A stretch of DNA of 16,123 bases, from positions 1 to 16,123 of the forward strand of contig JAKLIE010000005.1 in NCBI GenBank assembly GCA_022709775.1. The letters are read 5' to 3'. The notes beneath the pieces are model-generated. The model searched no databases, had not been told where the DNA came from, and was given only the letters and a program-made list of their open reading frames with translations. The stretch's first letter is position 1; every line of letters starts with the position of its first letter. Made by a program: the position numbers and the translations under genes. This stretch comes from Pseudomonadota bacterium (lineage in GTDB: Bacteria > Pseudomonadota > Gammaproteobacteria > Burkholderiales > Casimicrobiaceae). Shown here piece after piece: positions 8,055 through 14,250 of this stretch.

Positions 8055-8189
8055 GGCTCGCAACCCTTGCGTTGGCGCGCGGACGCCCGATCGCGCAGTC
8101 GCGCATCGAACCCGCGCAGCGATTCTGTCACAACGGGCGGGGCGCGTCCCCGGAGTTGCGATGGGAGGCCATCCCCGGCTGCCGAAGGG

Positions 8190-8876
8190 TCAGGGGTTGC
8201 CGCGGTGCGGCACCGCCCATCGGGCCCGTCCTTCCACGACGAATCCCGCGACGACGATGACCACGAGCGTCGCGAGCGACGAGGCGGCCAATGCCGGCGC
8301 GGGCGGCGGCTCGCCTGGCAGGTAGGGGCCCGCAACCGTCAGGATGCCCGCAACCAGGACGACCGCGACGAGGAGTGCGCGGCGCCACCGGGACAGGTTC
8401 AGTCGACGCATGCAGACGACGAGTGCCGCTGTCGCGAGCGCAAGCTCGATCGCGAGCGCGACCGGCATCGTGCGCCAGAGTCCCAGGCCCAACTTCGCCG
8501 AATCGCCGCCCGCGACGGGCAGGTCCGGGACGTGGACGACGAGATCCAGCAGGAAGTGCGAGGCGACGGCGATCGCGATCGCGCAGGCGAGCCGTGCGCG
8601 CCGGGGCGTCGCCGGACCGGCACTGATCCAACCGAGCATCGCAGCCGCCAGCGTCCAGCCGGCGCTCGCCAGCGCGCCGTGCGAGTACGGGAACGCGAAC
8701 GTGAGGATGCGGGCGCCTTCGCTCTGCACGGGAGCGCCGACCGACTCGACGCCGGCGAGCACGAGCGTCCACAGCAGAAGGTCCGCGAACAGCGCCGCGG
8801 CGAACAGCAGGCCAAGGTTCCAGCGCGGCTCCACGGCTTTCACCGCGAGGCCCGCGCCGAGGTGACCGACGAACAT
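8190..8876 (-). CDS. YdjM-like membrane-bound metal-dependent hydrolase family protein
   Basis: A 228-residue polytopic membrane protein with about six hydrophobic segments. It starts MFVGHLGAGLAVK and carries His and Asp residues typical of the YdjM/LexA-regulated membrane hydrolase group: H5, D32, H66 in FPYSHG, and H107/D111 in SHFLLD followed by HVPD (H115, D118). These are candidate metal ligands at the membrane face; no activity is established to my knowledge for this subfamily. The start ATG at 8874-8876 is preferred over an upstream one because GGAG lies six bases before it and family members begin with MFxGH. It follows the oxidase-subunit-like gene by 29 bases and is likely co-transcribed with it. 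Confidence 0.8.
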   Translation of the reverse strand: MFVGHLGAGLAVKAVEPRWNLGLLFAAALFADLLLWTLVLAGVESVGAPVQSEGARILTFAFPYSHGALASAGWTLAAAMLGWISAGPATPRRARLACAIAIAVASHFLLDLVVHVPDLPVAGGDSAKLGLGLWRTMPVALAIELALATAALVVCMRRLNLSRWRRALLVAVVLVAGILTVAGPYLPGEPPPAPALAASSLATLVVIVVAGFVVEGRARWAVPHRGNP

Positions 8877-8905
8877 CGCGAGCTCCGGCTCGCCTTCGGT
8901 GCGCG

Positions 8906-9277
8906 TCAGCCTGCCGGTTTCGCGTTGGTCAGCACGTTCACCATGAAGCACGCGAGCCCGACGATCATCACGACCGACGCGATGCCCAGCACCGGGCCGG
9001 CGGCCTTCGTGCCGGTGAGGAACGCCGCGAGCACGACCATGAACGGCGGCAGCACCAGGTTGTGGATCCAGAAGTGGGCCTTCGCGAGCCGCGTCTCGCT
9101 TGCCGCCGGATACAGATGGTAGACGACGCCTGCCATCGCCAGCGATACCCAGCCGAGCAGCAGGATGTGCGCGTGGACTGGCGCGAGCGTGAACGTCTGG
9201 ATCGAGCCCATCCAGGCGCCGAGCGACGTACCGATCACGAGATAGACGACGGCGATCTTGATGAATCGAAGTCCCAT
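8906..9277 (-). CDS. Short cytochrome oxidase subunit I-like membrane protein
   Basis: A 123-residue protein with four hydrophobic segments (about 5-24, 37-55, 72-88, 97-116). It resembles a small family annotated as cbb3-type or heme-copper oxidase subunit I-like: VYLVIGTSLGAWMGS (11-25), PVHAHILLLGWVSLAMAGVV (33-52), YHLYPA (53-58), then AHFWIHN (67-73). Histidines 35, 37, 54, 68 and 72 lie at helix ends and could bind heme or metal, but the protein is only about a quarter of a true subunit I and lacks the copper-site helices. So it is a stand-alone four-helix relative, not an oxidase by itself. The start is supported by an excellent ribosome binding site (9284-9288). The next gene downstream is the YdjM-like protein. 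Confidence 0.8.
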   Translation of the reverse strand: MGLRFIKIAVVYLVIGTSLGAWMGSIQTFTLAPVHAHILLLGWVSLAMAGVVYHLYPAASETRLAKAHFWIHNLVLPPFMVVLAAFLTGTKAAGPVLGIASVVMIVGLACFMVNVLTNAKPAG

Positions 9278-9283
9278 GGCTTG

Positions 9284-9288
9284 CCTCC
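9284..9288 (-). promoter_or_regulatory. Ribosome binding site of the oxidase-like gene
   Basis: GGAGG on the minus strand, six bases before the ATG at 9275-9277. It selects this start over in-frame upstream codons, which encode an Arg/Ala-rich stretch unlike the family. Confidence 0.75.
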
Positions 9289-9300
9289 GGTGGGTGGGAA

Positions 9301-9330
9301 CGACGCGCGCGGCTTCGTGCGGCCGCGTCG
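9301..9330. other. GC-rich hairpin in the leader of the oxidase-like gene
   Basis: CGACGC (9301-9306) pairs with GCGTCG (9325-9330), and GGC (9311-9313) with GCC (9322-9324), leaving a four-base bulge. It lies 24 bases upstream of the start codon and just before the ribosome binding site on the minus-strand transcript. GC-rich DNA makes such stems by chance, so function is uncertain. Confidence 0.3.
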
Positions 9331-9367
9331 CGCCGGCGATTCTCGCCCCGCCGCTTCCACGTGGCAA

Positions 9368-9420
9368 CCGCCGTCCGGCGGAGGCGTGCATCGAGGCAAT
9401 AGATACCCGGCGCACCGGGT
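9368..9420 (-). terminator. Two short hairpins after the TRIC-family gene, possible terminator
   Basis: ACCCGG-GCGC-type stem at 9405-9420 (six base pairs, four-base loop) and CCGCC-GTCC-GGCGG at 9368-9381 (five base pairs, four-base loop) lie 20 to 73 bases beyond the stop of the 9441-10058 gene. Neither is followed by a T-run on the minus strand, so if they terminate transcription it would not be by the classic intrinsic mode. Confidence 0.25.
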
Positions 9421-9440
9421 GGGGGCCGGCGGTCGAGGCG

Positions 9441-10058
9441 TCAGTCCGCGGCCGGAGGGACGCGGGCCACCGGCAGCCTGAGCCCCCACGCCACGGCGGC
9501 GAGCCGGAGCGCGAGCACCGCCGCCATCCCGATCCCGAACGCCCACGTGCGGTCGACGCCGCCGGCCTGCGCCGCGAGGTAGAGCACCGCGCCGGCGATC
9601 GCGGCGGTCGCGTAGATGTCGCGGTGCAGGATCAGCGGGATCTCGGCGCACATGATGTCGCGCAGCACGCCTCCGGCGGCGCCGGTCATCGTGGCCATCA
9701 CCACGACGATGATCGGCGCGAGCCCCGCCGCTTCGGCGACCTGCGCGCCCGTCATCGCGAACAGCGCGAGGCCCAGCGCGTCGGCGACGAGGAGCGCGCC
9801 CAGGGGCGGCGGACGCACGCGCACGTAGACGAACGTCGCCAGCGCGGCGGCGCCTATCACGACGAGATAGGTCGGGTCGGCGATCCAGAAGATCGGGTGG
9901 CGGTCGAGCAGGAGGTCGCGCGTCGTGCCGCCGCCGACGGCCGTCAGCGCCGCGACGACGAAGACGCCGAGGAGGTCGAGGCCCTTGCGTCCGGCCGCGA
10001 GCGCGCCGCTCACGGCGAACACGGCGACGCCCGCCAGGTCGGCCCAGTAGAGGATCAA
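9441..10058 (-). CDS. TRIC-family (UPF0126/YicG-like) inner membrane channel protein
   Basis: A 205-residue membrane protein of the UPF0126/TRIC family, prokaryotic relatives of trimeric intracellular cation channels. It consists of two homologous three-helix repeats plus a last helix. The first repeat carries [17 protein letters not shown] (12-28) and [11 protein letters not shown] (41-51); the second carries [15 protein letters not shown] (99-113) and [11 protein letters not shown] (126-136). The two glycine-rich GGxxRD motifs are the family hallmark and form the kinked pore helices. The start codon must be TTG at 10056-10058: the stop of the upstream gene is in the same frame only seven codons before, and no ATG occurs until residue 102. 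The gap to the upstream gene is 18 bases. Confidence 0.92.
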   Translation of the reverse strand: MILYWADLAGVAVFAVSGALAAGRKGLDLLGVFVVAALTAVGGGTTRDLLLDRHPIFWIADPTYLVVIGAAALATFVYVRVRPPPLGALLVADALGLALFAMTGAQVAEAAGLAPIIVVVMATMTGAAGGVLRDIMCAEIPLILHRDIYATAAIAGAVLYLAAQAGGVDRTWAFGIGMAAVLALRLAAVAWGLRLPVARVPPAAD

Positions 10059-10076
10059 CGAACGCCCCGCGCGCTT

Positions 10077-10355
10077 TCAGTCGTCATGGTTGCGATGCTC
10101 CCGCCGCCGCGAGTGTGTCCGTCCCCACCAGAACAGTGCCGTGCCGACGGCGAGCGCCACGGGCAGCGGCGATACGAGCACGGCGGCGATCCAGCTCCAG
10201 CTCTCGTTGCGGTCGAGCGCCTGCACCGCGACGGTCACGGCGAGCGCGGCGCCGGCCGCCGCCGCGAGCGACGCGCGCTTCGCATCGCGGAACGTCGCCT
10301 CGGCGAGCGCTCCGATCATGACGGGCAGGATGACGAGGACGAGCAGCGGCTCCAC
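10077..10355 (-). CDS. Hypothetical membrane protein (92 residues)
   Basis: I do not recognise the family. With a GTG start at 10353-10355 the protein begins VEPLLVLVILPVMIGALAEA and has three hydrophobic stretches, at about 3-18, 29-45 and 53-75. Between the first two lies FRDAKRAS, and between the last two DRNESWSW. The tail after residue 77 is Arg/His-rich and polar (GRTHSRRREHRNHDD), probably cytoplasmic by the positive-inside rule. An upstream ATG in the same frame would add 27 residues rich in Cys/Arg/Pro that look untranslated, so GTG is preferred, although its ribosome binding site is weak. It lies 18 bases before the TRIC-family gene and is probably co-transcribed with it. Confidence 0.65.
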   Translation of the reverse strand: MEPLLVLVILPVMIGALAEATFRDAKRASLAAAAGAALAVTVAVQALDRNESWSWIAAVLVSPLPVALAVGTALFWWGRTHSRRREHRNHDD

Positions 10356-10448
10356 GTCGGGCGGTGTCCGGCAGGGGCAGCGGCAAGCGTACTCCCGAAT
10401 CCGCTGCGCGGGAATGCACGGGCGCAGGCGCGACACCCGTTCGCCGGG

Positions 10449-10823
10449 TCACTCGAACATCACCACGTGCAGGGCGACTCCGGCGGCGGGAAGGGGGACC
10501 GGCGGCGGGACGGCCGGCATCGCCATCGCGCCCCGGACCTCGACGCGCAGCGCCGAGTCGAACCTGTCGCGCAGCGTCCAGCGCCCGTCGATCAGGAACC
10601 ACGCGCGGTCGTCGCGGCGCGGGTCGAGCGCGATGTACGCGCGCGCGGGCGGGGAGGGACCGAACTTCTTCGCGAGCCCGGGTGGCAGGCCTCCCTTCTT
10701 CGCGAGTCCGGGCGGCACGCCGCCCTGCCTGGCAAGTCCCGGCGGACCGCCTGCGGGCTTGTCGGCGAGCGCGGGCGGGAGTCCGAGCAGCAGCATTGCG
10801 AGGAGGAAGGTCAGGCGTCGCAT
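10449..10823 (-). CDS. Secreted protein with PPGLAKKGG repeats
   Basis: A 124-residue exported protein of unknown function. The first 20 residues are a standard signal peptide (RR, hydrophobic core LTFLLAMLLLGL, PPALA before the predicted cut). Three ten-residue repeats follow at 26-35, 36-45 and 46-55: GPPGLARQGG, VPPGLAKKGG and LPPGLAKKFG. The rest is a small domain with RAYIALDPRR (61-70), AWFLIDGRWTLRDRFDSALRV (74-93) and a hydrophobic end with VALHVVMFE. Proteins with PPGLAKK repeats are scattered in proteobacteria, and I know no assigned role. The basic Gly/Pro repeats suggest a flexible periplasmic linker. The ATG at 10821-10823 is chosen for the signal peptide. It is followed by a 93-base gap before the next gene. 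Confidence 0.8.
   Translation of the reverse strand: MRRLTFLLAMLLLGLPPALADKPAGGPPGLARQGGVPPGLAKKGGLPPGLAKKFGPSPPARAYIALDPRRDDRAWFLIDGRWTLRDRFDSALRVEVRGAMAMPAVPPPVPLPAAGVALHVVMFE
10659..10748 (-). repeat. Three tandem 30-base coding repeats
   Basis: These bases encode residues 26-55 of the secreted protein, three units of ten codons with the shared core PPGLA(K/R). The units differ at several positions, so this is an old expansion under selection for the peptide rather than a fresh slippage event. Confidence 0.8.
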
Positions 10824-10873
10824 CGGAATTCCCCAAGGGTGATCCGTTGCGTCGATGGTACCGGACGGGCGGC

Positions 10874-11743
10874 TCATCCGCGGAGCTCGTCGAGGTCGGA
10901 GCTGCACCAATGCCGCTCGCCTTCGGGAACCTGCTCGTGCCATCTCGCCGCTTCGCGTCGTGACGCCTCGAATTCAGCGACGTCGCCCGCATCCCGCTGC
11001 GCGACCGCTAGAACGGCGTGACCGAAGAAGCGCTCGAACGCGGGCGCGTCGTTGCGCTCGCAGACGTCGACGCAGCGGCGCGCGCTCTCGACCGCGTCGC
11101 GCGGCCGTCGCGCACGGAGCAGGCTGCGCGCGAGGCGGTAGTGCGCACGCTCTTCCTCGAGCCAGGTGCCCGCGAGCGTCCAGTACCGGAGCGCGGCTTC
11201 GGCCGCCACGATCATGCCTCGCGTCTCGACGCCGTCGCGATCGCGCTTCCCTTCCAGCGCGCTCGCGAGGTTGTTGCCGCCGATCGCGAGCGCGCGCAGC
11301 GCCGAAGAGCCGGGTGCAAGTCCGGCCTCCGCGAGAGCCAGCGCCTGCCCATAGGCGGCGAGCGCGCGCTTGAACCCGGCGAGACCCGCGAACGCCGAGG
11401 CCGCGGTCGCGATCGCCACGATCCGGTCGTCGGACGTGAGCGCATCCAGCGCGTGCGCATCGCCCTCGGCGTAGCGCAGCGCGCCGATGCCGCGCGCGAC
11501 GGCGCCTTCGACGGCGGGACTTCGATCGAAGGCGGGGAGCCCACGGAGCGATTCGAGCATTCGCACGCCGCGTTCCCACTCGCCGAGGTGCTCGCCGAAG
11601 ACGTGCGTCACGATGCGCGCATACGGCGCGACGTGCTCCGGCGCCGTGACGACGTGAAGCGACGCGGCGAGGCGGTCCGCGACCACGCGCGGCCGATCGC
11701 CGTGGTCGTTCCACGCCGTCTCGACGAACGCGTCGAAGCTCAC
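10874..11743 (-). CDS. TPR-like helical-repeat protein of unknown function
   Basis: A 289-residue soluble, largely alpha-helical protein. It begins SFDAFVETAWNDHGDRP and contains HVAPYARIVTHVFGEHLGEWERG (37-59), RMLESLRGLP (61-70), then helical pairs rich in Ala/Leu (FKRALAAYGQALALAEAG; EAALRYWTLAGTWLEEERAHYRLARSLL; DAVESARRCVDVCERNDA) that look like degenerate tetratricopeptide repeats. The gene starts with GTG at 11741-11743, overlapping the stop of the GFA-like gene as GTGA. This fixes the start and implies coupled translation, hence perhaps a shared task. I recall similar conserved hypothetical proteins in betaproteobacteria but no role. The TPR assignment is by helical pattern only. Confidence 0.75.
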   Translation of the reverse strand: MSFDAFVETAWNDHGDRPRVVADRLAASLHVVTAPEHVAPYARIVTHVFGEHLGEWERGVRMLESLRGLPAFDRSPAVEGAVARGIGALRYAEGDAHALDALTSDDRIVAIATAASAFAGLAGFKRALAAYGQALALAEAGLAPGSSALRALAIGGNNLASALEGKRDRDGVETRGMIVAAEAALRYWTLAGTWLEEERAHYRLARSLLRARRPRDAVESARRCVDVCERNDAPAFERFFGHAVLAVAQRDAGDVAEFEASRREAARWHEQVPEGERHWCSSDLDELRG

Positions 11744-12255
11744 CGCGGCCCGTCGCGCTGCGGCGTCGACCGCGACGCCCGCAGCGCCGCGCGTCGCTCG
11801 AGGCTCGCCTCCGGCCAGTGCGCGTTGCGGTCGTAGTACTCGTGCATCGCGGGCACGCCGGCCGGGATCACGACCCACGGCTGCTTCGACGTCGTGAAGA
11901 TGTGGATGTCGGGCGGCAGCCGGTCGGGCTCGTCCAGCGTTCCGACGCGCACGAAACGCACGGCGTCGCCTGCGCCCGCATAGTTGCTCCAGACCGCGAC
12001 GCGGCAATGCGGGCAGCGGCCGATCTTCTGTCCCTTGCCGCTCGCCGAGGGCGTCGCCACGACGTCGACGTCGCCGTCCAGCAGAAGCACGCGGTCGGCC
12101 TCGATCATCGCGTTCAGCGCGTACGACGATCCGGACTCGCGCTGGCACCAGCGGCAGTGGCAGCAGTGGACGAACAGCGGCGCGCTCGTCATCCGGTAGC
12201 GCACGTGGCGGCACGTGCATCCCCCGTCGAGGGGGCGTGGGTCGTCGGCAGCCAT
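11740..12255 (-). CDS. GFA-family (glutathione-dependent formaldehyde-activating-like) zinc protein
   Basis: A 171-residue protein of the GFA family (Mss4-like fold). The founding member was proposed to speed formation of S-hydroxymethylglutathione from formaldehyde and glutathione; most paralogues have no proven substrate. The zinc-binding cysteines are all visible: GGCTCRHVRYR (C13, C15), HCCHCRWCQRESGSSYALNA (C31/C32, C34, C37) and IGRCPHCRVAVWS (C81, C84). Lengths of the spacers fit the family. A C-terminal region with DIHIFTTSKQPWVVIPAGVPAM is also usual. The start ATG at 12253-12255 directly precedes the conserved part. Its TGA overlaps the GTG of the TPR-like gene. Confidence 0.92.
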   Translation of the reverse strand: MAADDPRPLDGGCTCRHVRYRMTSAPLFVHCCHCRWCQRESGSSYALNAMIEADRVLLLDGDVDVVATPSASGKGQKIGRCPHCRVAVWSNYAGAGDAVRFVRVGTLDEPDRLPPDIHIFTTSKQPWVVIPAGVPAMHEYYDRNAHWPEASLERRAALRASRSTPQRDGPR

Positions 12256-12289
12256 GGTCGGGCGATGCTCGCGCCGGCACGGCGGATCG

Positions 12290-12511
12290 TCAAGCCTGCG
12301 GCGGCGGCGCCGATCGGCCGCCGCGCACCAGGCCGACGACGAAGCCGACGACGGCACCGAGCGGACCGGCGACGAACGCGGCGGTCATCGCCGCCTCGAC
12401 GGCGCGGTCGTGCACGTTGGACGAGAGCTGCTGCACGAGGACATAGCCGACGAGCGCGGCGACGGCATACGCTGCGATCGCGTAGAGCAGGGCGGTGCCG
12501 GCGCGTTTCAC
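12290..12511 (-). CDS. Small two-helix membrane protein (73 residues)
   Basis: A 73-residue protein with two hydrophobic helices: ALLYAIAAYAVAALVGYVLV (7-26) and MTAAFVAGPLGAVVGFVVGLV (42-62). Between them is a conserved-looking loop, QQLSSNVHDRAVEAA, and the tail is polar (RGGRSAPPPQA). No named family is recognised, though similar small proteins are common beside hypothetical genes in Burkholderiales. The GTG start at 12509-12511 overlaps the TGA stop of the upstream GNAT-like gene (GTGA), which fixes the start and suggests coupled translation. Confidence 0.78.
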   Translation of the reverse strand: MKRAGTALLYAIAAYAVAALVGYVLVQQLSSNVHDRAVEAAMTAAFVAGPLGAVVGFVVGLVRGGRSAPPPQA

Positions 12512-12993
12512 GCGCGTCGCGCCGACGGTTCCGGAAGCCGGGTCCGGCGGCCGTTGATGCTGACGCAGCGGAATCGCCACGCGTCCGCGAGCCAGCCGGG
12601 GAGGAACGCCGCGAGCCTGTCCTCGAGACCCGATGCGAGCTCGCTCGCCCGCGCCCAGTACCAGACGCCGGCGTCGACGCCCTCGTCGTCGGGCGGGTCG
12701 ACGTAGACGCATCCGAGCTGCCTCGCGCCGTCGGGGCTCGCGACCACGTAGTCGAACGACGAGCGCAGCTGGAATTCCTTCTGGTGCCAGCCCAGGTCGA
12801 CGATGTTCTGCTCGAGCGAGAGGTCCGCTGCCGGCCAACCCCATGCCTCGCCGAACCGGGTCCAGAGGTGCTCGCGGCTCGACATCACGGCGTCGTAGTC
12901 GCGAAACGCGTCGTGGATCGTGATGGGGCGCAGGCGGAAGGCACCGGCGTCGACGACGGCGGGGACGACGAAATCTCTCGGAAGGAACGGCAT
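12508..12993 (-). CDS. GNAT-like acetyltransferase domain protein, divergent
   Basis: A 161-residue protein with GNAT-like features: FRLRPITIHDAFRDYDAVM (19-37) as first strand and helix, then FDYVVASPDGARQLGCVYVDP (80-100), the central beta hairpin. After this the expected acetyl-CoA loop (R/Q-x-x-G-x-G/A) is not seen; the sequence instead reads GVWYWARASELASGLEDRLAAFL. The conserved block TRFGEAWGWPAADLSLEQN (45-63) recurs in a GNAT-annotated subfamily I remember from actinobacteria and proteobacteria. So the fold call is fair but catalysis is doubtful. The ATG at 12993 has GAGG upstream at good spacing. Its stop overlaps the start of the small membrane protein gene. Confidence 0.7.
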   Translation of the reverse strand: MPFLPRDFVVPAVVDAGAFRLRPITIHDAFRDYDAVMSSREHLWTRFGEAWGWPAADLSLEQNIVDLGWHQKEFQLRSSFDYVVASPDGARQLGCVYVDPPDDEGVDAGVWYWARASELASGLEDRLAAFLPGWLADAWRFRCVSINGRRTRLPEPSARRA

Positions 12994-13048
12994 CGGGAAC
13001 CTCGAACCGTGGGTGGGATGCCGGGTCGGGACGTCCCGCGTTCCGGCC

Positions 13049-13663
13049 TCATGCGGCGGCCCGCGCGTCCGGCCTGCGCGCGACGACCGTGACGAACGAC
13101 TTGACCCGGCCGTCGGCCGCCGGGAACTCGCGCGCCTCGTCGTGCAGGATGCGCCAACCGTCGAAACGGCGGGCGAGCTCGCCCGGCGCGAACAGGCAAT
13201 GGGCCGCCGGATCGAACATCTCGAGCCAGGTCGTGCCCTCGACGAGCACGTTCACGATCGCATGTCCGCCGGGCCGCAGGTGCGCCTTGAGCTGCTCGAG
13301 CTGCGCGTACGCGGTCGGGCAGTCGAAGAACATCAGGAGCCCGATCGATACGACGGTGTCGAACTCGCCGCGGATCTCGTAGGCCCGGAGATCGGCCTCC
13401 GCGGCCTCGATCGCCAGCGCCTGCTCGGTGGCGGTGCGGCGAAGGTGCTCGATCGCCGCGTGGCTCGCGTCGAGCGCGACGACCGCGCAGCCGCGACGCG
13501 CGGCGGAAACGGCGAGGTTGCCGAGACCGCAGCCGAAGTCGAGCACGCGCCCGCGCAGGTACGGAAGCGCAGCCGTCTCGAACGGATTCAGCGCGAGATC
13601 GCCGTCGCGCAGCTGCCGGACGAACTGCTCGTCGAAGCGGCGGACGCTGGTCGTCGAATCCAT
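13049..13663 (-). CDS. Class I SAM-dependent methyltransferase, TehB-like
   Basis: A 204-residue Rossmann-fold methyltransferase. Motif I is VLDFGCGLGNLA (40-51), the acidic end of strand 2 is VVALDAS (D65), and motif II/III regions are seen in EADLRAYEIRGEFDTVVSIGLLMFF, with LKAHLRPGGHAIVNV as the post-II helix and strand. This resembles TehB and small-molecule methyltransferases, so the acceptor could be a metalloid or a small organic thiol or amine. No substrate-specific motif was recognised. The ATG at 13661-13663 lies ten bases after the stop of the upstream GNAT gene, so both are probably in one transcript. The start has no strong Shine-Dalgarno. Confidence 0.9.
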   Translation of the reverse strand: MDSTTSVRRFDEQFVRQLRDGDLALNPFETAALPYLRGRVLDFGCGLGNLAVSAARRGCAVVALDASHAAIEHLRRTATEQALAIEAAEADLRAYEIRGEFDTVVSIGLLMFFDCPTAYAQLEQLKAHLRPGGHAIVNVLVEGTTWLEMFDPAAHCLFAPGELARRFDGWRILHDEAREFPAADGRVKSFVTVVARRPDARAAA

Positions 13664-13673
13664 GACGGGAAGT

Positions 13674-14117
13674 CTACGCCGTCCGCCACTCGTAACGCAC
13701 GTCGTCGAGCTGCCAGAAAGGCTCGAAGCCGTGCGCCACGTCGACGAAACCGTGCCGCTCGTAGAACGCCCGCGCAACGCGGTTTCGCGCGAACGTGTAG
13801 AGCCAGAGGCTGCCGTCCGACTGCGTCTTCGCCCACGCGAGCAGCATTGTCCCGATACCTCGCCGATGGAAGCCGACGCGCACGTACAGCTGTGCCACCG
13901 ACTCGCGCGACGCCGCGACGAAGCCGACGAGCCGGCCGTCGAGCATCGCGACGCGGACCTCGCTTTCCGACAGGACCTTCGTCAGGAACGCGGCACGCTG
14001 CTCGGCGATCGGGTGCGGGTCGGTCACGCCGACGCCCGCTTCGAAGCTCTCGCGCCACATCGCGACGAGCTCGTCGAGCAGGGCGTCGTCGTATGCGGTC
14101 AGCGTTGCGGGCTGCAT
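13674..14117 (-). CDS. GNAT-family N-acetyltransferase
   Basis: A 147-residue single-domain GNAT enzyme, which would transfer acetyl from acetyl-CoA to an unknown amine. The order of elements is canonical: a first helix with LDELVAMWRESFEAGVG (14-30), VRVAMLDGRLVGFVAAS strands (54-70), AQLYVRVGFHRRGIGTMLLAWA with the acetyl-CoA loop HRRGIG (84-89), and LWLYTFARNRVARAFYERHGFVDV (104-127), where the Tyr near the C-terminus is the usual proton donor candidate. The ATG at 14115-14117 gives the complete domain; the frame is open upstream but that stretch is the opposite strand's shadow. It is followed ten bases later by the methyltransferase gene. Confidence 0.9.
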   Translation of the reverse strand: MQPATLTAYDDALLDELVAMWRESFEAGVGVTDPHPIAEQRAAFLTKVLSESEVRVAMLDGRLVGFVAASRESVAQLYVRVGFHRRGIGTMLLAWAKTQSDGSLWLYTFARNRVARAFYERHGFVDVAHGFEPFWQLDDVRYEWRTA

Positions 14118-14162
14118 CGTCGGGCTTGCGGGGGCCGGGTCGACGGATTCTGCTGCGGGCAA

Positions 14163-14201
14163 GGAACCTGCGCCAGAAGGTTCCGGATCGTGCGGCCGGA
14201 A
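14163..14201. other. Two overlapping, mutually exclusive stems in the GNAT leader
   Basis: GGAACCT (14163-14169) can pair with AGGTTCC (14178-14184), a seven-base stem with an eight-base loop. TTCCGG (14181-14186) can instead pair with CCGGAA (14196-14201). The two use the same TTCC bases, so only one can form. They lie 46-84 bases upstream of the GNAT start on the minus strand. It may be chance in GC-rich DNA. Confidence 0.3.
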
Positions 14202-14237
14202 CGCCGGAGGATACCCGGGGCGGACCGCGATGGAGCC

Positions 14238-14250
14238 GGGGTCAGACCCC
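14238..14250. repeat. Fourth copy of the GGGTCAGACCC palindrome, at the end of the VOC-GNAT gene
   Basis: GGGGTCAGACCCC, a six-base-pair stem around a single A. It extends the same core found three times at 2384-2470, nearly 12 kb away. The TGA stop codon of the VOC-GNAT gene (14242-14244) lies inside the palindrome. Confidence 0.8.

Noticed and set aside
10659..10748. A CRISPR-like or minisatellite array
   Set aside because: The three 30-base units are contiguous, diverged, in frame and encode a regular peptide in a gene with a signal peptide. There are no spacers.
9258..11021. A 587-codon open frame on the plus strand
   Set aside because: It runs antisense across three minus-strand genes with clear families or signals (TRIC, 92-residue membrane protein, secreted repeat protein) and consists of Arg/His/Asp-rich low-complexity sequence.
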